A stretch of DNA of 64,000 nucleotides, taken from positions 59,730,899 to 59,794,898 of the forward strand of contig OZ034968.1 of NCBI GenBank assembly GCA_964030785.1, written 5' to 3'. Source of the DNA: Siderastrea siderea. Its lineage: Eukaryota; Cnidaria; Anthozoa; Scleractinia; Rhizangiidae. Of this stretch, positions 56,771-64,000 are shown piece by piece. The position numbers were made by a program, and so were the translations under genes. Numbering within the stretch: the stretch's first letter is position 1; each line of letters begins with the position of its first letter. The notes beneath the pieces were generated by a model. It worked only from the letters and a program-made list of their open reading frames with translations. It made no database searches and was not told the DNA's origin.

Positions 56771-58986
56771 TCACAGTGATTTGGGTATCCCCGTGTTTTG
56801 GGTATCCCCATACCCAAATCTCTAGTGAAATGGGTATCCCCTCCAAATATGGCTGCCGTGTTTTCGGTATCCCCAGGTACCCTCCGGAGATACCCAGAAC
56901 CCTAGGCGGATTTGGGTACCCCCTGTCAAATGCGAGTGGAATTTCGCGAACATCTTTCAACGTCCATATTGCCAACTAATGTGTTGAACTGGGTCTTCGA
57001 AGGTTTTTTTGCCTCTCGGCATTTCGTCCCTACGCAAGGAAATTGAAGCGATGTGCCTCGCGTTGCTCGGGTCTGCCTAATGTGCGAGCCAGCGAGCCAT
57101 GCAAGTCGCAGTGCGAGCCATGCGAGTCAGGCGAGTCAGGATGCGAGTCATGATTTAAACGTTAGAAAATGTGTTTAAAACATGTTGTTGAGCAATATAA
57201 ATAAAATAAAAAATAGCGACGCTTTCGTGATTCTGAAAACGTATAAAATAGTACTGCATGCCGTAAATATACTCACTGCGTGTTAGGCTCAATGTATACA
57301 TTGTGTTTTGCTGCTTGGAACATCAAACCAGTGCACATTTCGACGAAAAATAGCATCAAAGACGAGCTTATGTGTTGATTGCAAAACGATTAGTTGAGTT
57401 TTGGATATACATGTAAATATCAACATATGAAAAAGATATTTAATAAGATTACAGATTACATACACTACCGGAAGTAACGCATTCTCTATTAGTCTTTTCA
57501 GAACACGGCTGCGACAGTTCGGGGCATTTTGCCAATATCGTTCCATTTTATTGTCTGTTTACTTATATTTTCTAATTTTGTATTTTTGTCTTCTGTGTGG
57601 GTGTTGGGGGGGGGGGGGGGGTGGCGGGGGAAGCTGGCCGGGCTAAGCGTCTTTATTGGAGGGGTGCACAAATATTGCGTTTCAATTATAAATCACAACC
57701 TCTAAAAGAAAAGAAATTCTTGAGCATCTGAACTAATGAAAGATGGGTCCGTAATGAAGCTTACAAACCTATGCTTTTCTGTTGTTCAGTCAAAGGCGTT
57801 TCGATCAACAACGTCATTCCAATTTTGTACGGGCAAATAAAAAAATTTCTGGGCAATTTTCCCATGCAAGCATAACGTGGACAAAAGAAGAATGTTCTTT
57901 TAATCCAGGACTTCGTTACAGTCCTGTAGATACTTGTGCATACTTATTTTATTTATTTATTTTCTTAATTTTTTAATTTTTTATTATTTTTTATTTTTTG
58001 CTTGACTCGCATGGCTCGCATGGCTCGCACTATGACTCGCATGGCTCGCACTATGACTCGCATGGCTGGCACTATGACTCGCGTGGCTCGCTGGCTCGCA
58101 TGTTAGTAAAACTCGCGTTGCTCTGTATGAAAAGTTCCCTGTGGGTGATTAGTGTGCAAACGGACCTAACGCTTTCACGATGAGCTTAATACTGTATGTA
58201 AAACCGATAGAAGAAAAACCAAAACAACTTAACTTAGCCTTTGAGTTTCACGTCAATCTAAGTCAACCTCTGGATATTGCGTGCAATTTGCGCATTATAG
58301 TAAACACTGAGATCAGTTTACGCAATGCATGGTGTGTTTTAGAAATAAACATACACGAACCCGGGCATGCAAAAAACTGTGGTTTTGCCATCTGATTACA
58401 AATGTGTGTTGCAAGGTTTTTGTATTTGCTTTAGCAGGTATAACAGGATACAGATCGATTGACTGCACTGCAGTTTTAAACCCGTTCGCGTTTGTGACTG
58501 TTTTAGTGTTTACAATTATTCCGACTCACTGAAAGACCAGATAAGACTGTGAAGAGCGGGAGACGTCTGTTATTTGTTTCGAAAAATATCCTCATCAAGA
58601 ATTATTAGGACTGGCTTCTACTTGAACGCTTACGATCGCGGCATCCCTCGCGTTCGTTTTGAAGCCAGCGGTCCCATCTGCGATCGTGCAATTCATCAGT
58701 GTTCGCCCAAGAGCTGGCAGTCAATTAAAGGCATAAAGAATCCACTCTTTATATCATATATCAAGAATTACTTTACTTTCGATTATATTTCCGGACACTA
58801 CGCCGAAATCAATAACAAAAACATCTGTATTACATAATGGAGATAAACGGCAGAATGACCTCGCTTCTTCCAGTCTTTTATCAGTGTAAGAATCAGTGTT
58901 TTGGGTATCCCTACCCGGGATACCCATTTCACTAGGGATTTGGGTATGGGGATACCCAAAACACGGGGATACCCAAATCACTGTGA
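56771..58986. mobile_element. TIR element with clustered GGGTATCCCC motifs
   Basis: The ends TCACAGTGATTTGGGTATCC and its inverse complement extend as inverted arms of about 66 bp. CAGCGG follows the right end (58,987-58,992) and precedes the left end (56,763-56,768, plus TG), a possible imperfect 6-8 bp duplication. GGGTATCCCC/GGGGATACCC occurs repeatedly in both arms, and variants continue to about 56,920. It encloses the foldback-like element 57,069-58,111. No transposase is seen. Confidence 0.7.
57069..58111. mobile_element. Foldback-like element with GCGAGCC/GCGAGTC arms, ~12-bp direct flanks
   Basis: CTCGCGTTGCTC flanks both sides (57,057-57,068 and 58,112-58,123). The left arm (57,083-57,150) is a tandem array of GCGAGCCATGCGAGTC-like units. 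The right arm (58,001-58,101) is the inverse complement array. A G run lies at 57,606-57,621. A minus-strand frame (57,289-57,546) is open but unrecognised. Nested in the TIR element 56,771-58,986. Confidence 0.75.
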
Positions 58987-59073
58987 CAGCGGCTTATTCT
59001 GAAAATTGCTTGACTTCGTCCCAGTCCTTCGTCTCCGGATCATTCCCACGTGCGCTGTGCTCTTGCAAACAAC

Positions 59074-62000
59074 ATGGCGAAGTCGAAGGACAAAAAGAGA
59101 GAGAGCGAAGGTGGAGAAGGAGACGAATCAAAGACGGAGGAACCTACCTTAGACTACGAACAACTTGTGAAAAGAGTCTGTGCAATTGCCAAACCGCTTG
59201 CTGGGCGAAAACTCACGAAACGGTTGTACAAAACCGTGAAAAAAGGTTAGCGTCAAATGCTGTGTGAGCAGCTGTGATTTTGAGCAACATCTCTAGATCT
59301 GAAAGCTGGTCATTATTCTTTTTGCGATCCACTGATGATCATAATCCGTGCCTACAATGTTAGAAGAAAGCTTTAGACTTTCCCTAAGCTGCGAGCCTGT
59401 GTGATATTTTCCTTTGTTTTTGGTAATCTGAAGCTCAATTAACTGGCTTTACTTCTAGTTTTTGTTTGTAAACACTTCATTGCACTGATCGATCAGTCTG
59501 GTTGTCAGCCTACTTGATTTGCTCTGCGACGATCTTGCTCGGTTAATTGATTTACATCAAACCAGCTTCTTTTCATCACCCCTCCAATCTACAACCAAAC
59601 AAGTCGGGATAACAATATCGTGAAACAGTTTCTGGTGGGCCTAACAGTTCAGACATTTTATGGTTTTATCTAAATCTAAATCTTATACTGTGCAAATCTC
59701 TCTCATGGAATATATGTACACAGGGAACAGTCAGCGGTTAGTCAGTCATAGTAATGGCTTTTACTGATTAAATCGTTAATGTTTTGGTCTCGCAAGAGGG
59801 TGGACTTAAAGCAGTCAACAGAAGAAGTGTTCCGAATATAAGGGGGCAGATGATTCCACTCTGGGAAAGTGGGTGGACAGAATGAAGCTCTGTGGCAGCT
59901 CTTGAGCGCTAAGATATTCCTTTAGTGTTGACCTTGGGATTGTCTAGTAGCACGCCCACTCCTGACCAGGATCTGACTTTCAACGTCCACAAGGCCGTGG
60001 GCAATCCTGTACATCAGGGATAGGCGGCTGACAGCCCTGTGTGCTTCAAGGCTCTGCCATCTGAGATCGCATATCATTTGCATGACACTGGATTCTCTTT
60101 TGTAGTCGCCTTTTACGAAACGTGCAGCTTTACGCTGCACTTTCTCTAGGGTAGCTACATCTCCTTTTTCGTAGGGATCCCACGCAGAGCTGCAGTACTC
60201 CATTTGAGGTCTTACGAGTGTTCTGTACGCGATCTCTTTAACCTTACGGGTGCAGTGCTTGAGGTGTCCTCGAAAATTACCCAAGAGTCTTGTTGGCTTT
60301 TGTTGCAATTGTGTTGATATGGACACTCCAGTCAAGACTGCTAGTAATCTCCACACCTAGGTATTTTTGAGCAGGTGTGAACTCTAGGGGTACATCCATC
60401 ATGTTGTTTGTCATTAACCACGGGTTCTTCTTGTGTGACATATGAAGAACAAAGCATTTAGATTTATTGAAGGACATTTGCCATGTACTTTCCCAACCAC
60501 AAAGCGAAGAAATGTCCCTTTGTAGTTTTGCGCAGTCATCCGCATTCCTGATCACTCTATACAAAAGACAATCATCAGCAAATATCGGTGTTATTTTAAT
60601 TTAGTCATTTGTTTTTAGCTAAATCATACACGGTAGCTCTTCTGTTTTACAAGTGAGGTGTTTTGTTTAATTCATCCAATGAATGCAGAAAGAAATGGAA
60701 GATCACAAGACTACACAAGCACTAAATTAAATACAGCATACATGCAGATGTCTCCTAGTTCCTTTGCAAGGAAATAAAATGTGGGAGATGTCTGCATGTA
60801 GGCTAGCACTAATAGCAAGCTGTTTATGTTTCACTTATTTAGCTCTCAATATCAAACTTAAAAGAATCAAAAAGGTAGTAAGAAAATTTACTGAAAAACA
60901 CACACTTGGAAACCAAATTAAGTATGTTACTCAATGTATGGGTACTCATAGCTTAGTTGGTAGAGCACTGCAGCGTGAACACAGAGGCCATGGGTTCGAA
61001 TCCTGTTGAAGCCCCGAAATCTTTTTTTCAGGCTTATTCGCAATTGCTTAAAATTGGCATTACAACTGATGGTCACATCTTCAGTTCATTTGTATTTCCG
61101 CAGTTCACATCATCTTCATTCTATGTGGCTTATATTATATGGTCCAGTTCCTTGCACTGCATTGACACTGATGCCTCCCCCATTAGCAGTAGTTAATTTT
61201 CTGTAGAAGTTTGCTTATTGCAATAAGAATTAAGAATAACAATAATTTAATAAGTTATATTCTTTTGTACAATTTACATGGCCTTATGATCAATTGACGG
61301 ACTGTTTGTGGTGACGTGGAGGTGGGTCTGGTGATGACTCTGATGATGACGTCCGCTCAGATTGTCAAAATGTCAGTCAATGTCACCACAAACAGTCCTT
61401 CGCAGGACTACACTCACTGGACAATCACACTTTACTGACTTATAATATGACGGCTCAGTGGGCTCAAACCATTTACAGTGTTACACTGAACAGGTCAAAA
61501 TATACCTACCAGTGCCACTTTCACCAAACAAATTAATTAAAAATTTTAACTATCTTTCAATCAGGTTTGAGGCTAATGCATGCCGTGAATGTTGTCAAAA
61601 AGTGTGCGCGCTGTGATACTCTGTCAGACTTGTTGTATTCGACAGATTCGCATTTTTTTACAATTTTTTTTTCCACCTCTTCCAGCTCAGAAAATCAGCA
61701 GAAAGACAGTGCAGCAATTGTTAAAGCTTTGTTTTACTCATATTTATTTGGTGTGAGAAACGTTTTCCTGGAGTTTTGAGAGTGAGAGTGCATGCAAAAT
61801 ATGCAAGAAACAGAAGTGACTATACGTGTGATGAATGTTGCGCATGCACAACAGGAAATTGGATGGTTTTGCCCAGAGGTTACTTATTTGCTTGCCGGAA
61901 CTTTGAGTGACCAAAAAACCTCTGCTTGCAGGGTACAGTTGGGTGGGATTGCTTTGGTGCTAGGCTTGATAATGTCATTTCTGGAAAGAAACAATATTAG

Positions 62001-62889
62001 GTATTTTAAAGTGGTGTAAAAAGTGTGAATTATGTTTTGTAGCTTCTAAAGCCAAGAGCTTAAGAAGAGGAGTTAAAGAAGTTGCTAAAGCTCTACGGAA
62101 GGGAGAGAAGGGGTAAGATTTGTTCTTTTTTTTCAACCTTTACTCATGAAGTTTTAGGGTGCGTTCCTTTGGAATGATCCAGATCAGGATCAATGATAGA
62201 TCCAAGATCACTCAGATCATAGTGCATCAAAGGAACTGAAGGATCCTTGTCTAGAGTGGATTCATCGGTTCCTTTGATGCACCATGATCCAATTGATCTT
62301 TGATTACTGATCCTGATCCGGATTATCCCAAAGGAACACACCCTGATACAGTTAATCCTTTGATAAGTGGACAATAGTGGGACCATGTTTGATTACCAAC
62401 TTAAAGAGAGGTGTTCTCTTCTAGGAGGTCATATTTAGTATGTGATGCATGTGGTTGATGGTTCCATTTATGAGCAATAACTATCCATGGATGGGCTGGA
62501 GTGCAATAGTGTTAGGACTAGTGATCCTTCACATTTCACTCAGTTCATGAGTTTAAAACAGGCCTTTTACAATACTGTATTGCTTGGTGAAGATCTAAAT
62601 TTTAAAGTTTTATTTCATCAACTAAACTAATGTAAATCACATGCATTTCTAAGGAACCAAAATAAACAGACCATTAAAAGTACACTTCATATTATGCAGT
62701 TATGAGAAAAAGAAAATGTAGAGCTTACTACTTATGTAGATCAGATGTCAGATGACTGTCGTTTAAACATTTCTTCCTTCTAGGTTTGTGGTTATTGCTG
62801 GTGATATCTCCCCCATTGATGTCATATCTCATATCCCAGTAGCGTGTGAAGACAACAAAGTTCCGTATGCCTATGTGCCATCCAAATTT
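59074..62889 (+). CDS. NHP2: H/ACA ribonucleoprotein subunit 2, 5' three exons (3' end outside window)
   Basis: Exons 59,074-59,245, 62,043-62,112 and 62,784-62,889 join in phase (donors AAG|GTTAGC, GG|GTAAGA, TTT|GTAAGT; acceptors TTTTGTAG, CCTTCTAG). The product starts MAKSKDKKRES with an acidic/basic low-complexity tail. It continues YEQLVKRVCAIAKPLAGRKL, LRRGVKEVAKALRKGEKG and VVIAGDISPIDVISHIPVAC to YVPSKF. This is the L7Ae/NHP2 fold, with the RRGVKEV RNA-binding helix and the G-E-K-G loop. In other animals NHP2 binds H/ACA snoRNA in the nucleolus for pseudouridylation and rRNA processing. The final segment (…DLG…KRP…) is missing and must lie beyond 64,000. The start is the second possible in-frame initiator; an upstream GTG at 59,050 is ignored. 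Confidence 0.93.
59742..60602 (-). pseudogene. 5'-truncated LINE RT fragment (CR1/Jockey-like)
   Basis: On the reverse strand from 60,602: KITPIFADDCLLYRVIRNA carries the catalytic FADD motif. It is followed by LQRDISSLCGWESTWQMSFN, a YLGVEI block, and after a frameshift near 60,285 a YRTLVRPQMEYCSSAWDPY block. It ends WNHLPPYIRNTSSVDCFKST…KSHYYD-stop (59,742-59,744). This is the C-terminal RT pattern of CR1/Jockey-group elements. The abrupt 5' end is typical LINE truncation. It lies in NHP2 intron 1, opposite strand. Confidence 0.85.
60937..61190 (+). mobile_element. tRNA-derived SINE in NHP2 intron 1
   Basis: A tRNA-like head has an A box (TAGCTTAGTTGGTAGAGCA, 60,950) and a B box (GGTTCGAATCC, 60,993). 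It is followed by a T-rich TTTTTTTCAGGC junction and a body with TTCGCAATTGCTTAAAATTG…GGTCACATCTTCA. The head cannot form good acceptor or anticodon stems, so it is not a functional tRNA. The body resembles a SINE family common in cnidarians (from memory). Confidence 0.75.
61290..61490 (+). repeat. Decayed hammerhead-like repeat, single copy
   Basis: Shares CTGATGATGAC(T/G)TCCGCTCAG, TGTCAGTCAATGTCA, CACAAACAGTCCTTC and the terminal CTCAAACCATTTACAG with the inverted pair at 24,542-24,773. The GAAAC box reads CAAAA here, so the core is degenerate. Confidence 0.6.
62157..62343. mobile_element. MITE in NHP2 intron 2
   Basis: About 187 bp, almost entirely two inverted arms: GGGTG(C/T)GTTCCTTTGG…ATC(A/C)GGATCAGGATCA and onward to GGTGCATCAAAGGAAC. 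TTA on the left and TGA on the right could be a decayed TWA-type duplication, suggesting a Harbinger-type MITE. Confidence 0.75.
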
Positions 62890-63593
62890 GTAAGTTATTT
62901 CGGAATATTGCAAGGAACTAGATGTTTGTCACGTATAAAGTGAGAAACAAAACTTTTTTTATGTTAATTCTAAGTGTCAAGTAACCAACATATACAGTGC
63001 ACATTCAAACCAACCTTCTTTTTCATTTACAGAAAAGCACATTGGTTAGTGCATTGGCAAAAATGCACCGATGCGTTAAATGTTTTACTTATTTCTGAAC
63101 GGTACTATACAGCAGGGCTAAAAATTAAATTCAGTGCTTGGTCGCCACTCGGGCCAGTATTCCTGAATTCTTAGTGGCCCTGGCCAAAATAAAGTGGGCC
63201 TCTCTACTAACACAAAAAAATTTTCAAACCATTTTTGCTCGAATAAACGCCTCAAGGCTGTTTGGGACCGTGTTTTTAGTAGGGTGTTCAACTGAGGCTC
63301 ACATTTGCCAATGTACTGTCGAGAAATTGGTAAAATTGTTATAATAATAAAAACTTTGTTCGGTCCGTGTTGGGAATCATTCGTCTCGTTCTTGCTTGCT
63401 CTTTTCTTCACCTATAGGTTCTGACTTGGTCCTTAAACTCTCAAAGAAAAACTGGACCATTATTTTCCTAATACGGACAAAACAATCTTGTCAACATCTA
63501 TAAACTACAGCATCACGATTCTCAGTTTCTTTCGATTCCTTTTGAATTCAGGGGAATATGGAGCAGTGTTGAATGATTTTGCCGATATTCATG
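62890..63593. other. NHP2 intron 3 (start), no exon found
   Basis: No match to the conserved C-terminal NHP2 segment is seen. An AG at 63,032 is followed by a frame that does not continue the protein. Short frames at 62,974-63,344 look non-coding. Confidence 0.5.
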
Positions 63594-64000
63594 TTTGAAA
63601 ACCTGTCAGTACAAAATGCAAACTGCAGACTAGGTAGAAAATGCAGACTGGATACAAACTGCAGACTGAGTACAAAATGCAGACTAAGACCAGAACGGTA
63701 TATTACACTATAAACGATATAATTTCAATCAAAGAAAGAAAAAGCTCGGTCAATTGACTAGCCACCGATCAGATGCCAGATGAAAACACGGGAAAGTAAA
63801 CAAATGGTCAATCACGAAGCCACAGTTCACTTTTCCTTGCAAAAAAATTATTATATCGTCCAGATAGTTTAATATACCGTTTTGGTCTTAGTCTGCATTT
63901 TGTACTCAGTCTGCAGTCTGCAGTCTGCAATTTGTACCCAGTCTGCATTTTGTACCTACTCTGCAGTCTGCAGTCTGCATTTTGTACTGACCGGTTTGAA
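63594..64000. mobile_element. Foldback-like element with GCAGACTG arms (runs to window edge)
   Basis: The left arm (63,594-63,705) has GTCAGTACAAAATGC followed by tandem GCAGACTG(A/G)GTACAAAAT-like units, ending AAGACCAGAACGGTATATTA. The right arm (63,873-64,000) is the inverse complement with more repeat units. About 165 bp of spacer lies between. The right flank is outside the window, so target duplication cannot be judged. Confidence 0.7.

Noticed and set aside
60937..61010. Possible tRNA gene
   Set aside because: A and B boxes are present, but the acceptor and anticodon stems do not pair well, and a SINE body follows.
63033..63110. Possible fourth NHP2 exon after an AG
   Set aside because: The frame does not give the conserved DLG…KRP segment and stops quickly; the last exon is more likely beyond the window.

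Overview
This is nuclear DNA from an animal, very probably a cnidarian and most likely a stony coral. The evidence is AT-rich sequence, GT-AG introns, a recognisable animal NHP2 gene, a secreted Asp/Glu-rich protein built like the coral acid-rich skeletal matrix proteins (CARP/SAP type), a tRNA-headed SINE of the kind common in cnidarians, and very many short inverted-repeat elements. No bacterial operon, rRNA, functional tRNA or CRISPR array is seen. The taxon is inferred; no sequence search was run.

Layout. 1-11,190 is repeat-rich: about 1 kb tandem units (901-6,080), two Harbinger-like elements with TWA target duplications (2,651-5,070 and 6,877-8,257), two decayed Penelope-like reverse transcriptases (3,000-4,411 and 8,793-9,460), and a foldback-like element with a perfect 9-bp target duplication (8,484-9,737). 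11,195-45,383 is a tandem segmental duplication of blocks A, B and C, in the order A1-B1-C1-B2-A2-B3-C3. The copies give internal 'empty sites' that define later insertions exactly: a 4,998-bp palindromic element with TTAA duplications (17,649-22,646), an hAT-like element (30,586-31,853), a foldback-like element (34,412-36,117) and several smaller ones. Block A carries a small secreted or membrane-peptide ORF that is far better conserved between copies than its flanks. 45,384-49,450 holds small repeats and a LINE remnant.

The two confident genes lie at the right. A two-coding-exon secreted acidic protein gene spans about 49,470-53,570 (CDS 50,517-53,232, 245 aa). The 5' part of NHP2 (H/ACA snoRNP subunit) lies at 59,074-62,889; its last exon is beyond the window. 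Between them are MITEs and a TIR element with another foldback-like element nested in it (56,771-58,986). The outer TIR ends 87 bp before the NHP2 start codon. NHP2 introns hold a CR1/Jockey-like LINE fragment, a SINE, a decayed hammerhead-like repeat and a MITE. The window ends inside a further element with tandem-repeat inverted arms.

The most unusual features are the several elements whose inverted termini contain tandem repeats (foldback architecture, 9-12 bp target duplications), the giant young palindrome, and the constrained duplicated mini-ORF. The genes present do not form a pathway: one is a candidate biomineralisation protein and one is housekeeping ribonucleoprotein biogenesis.
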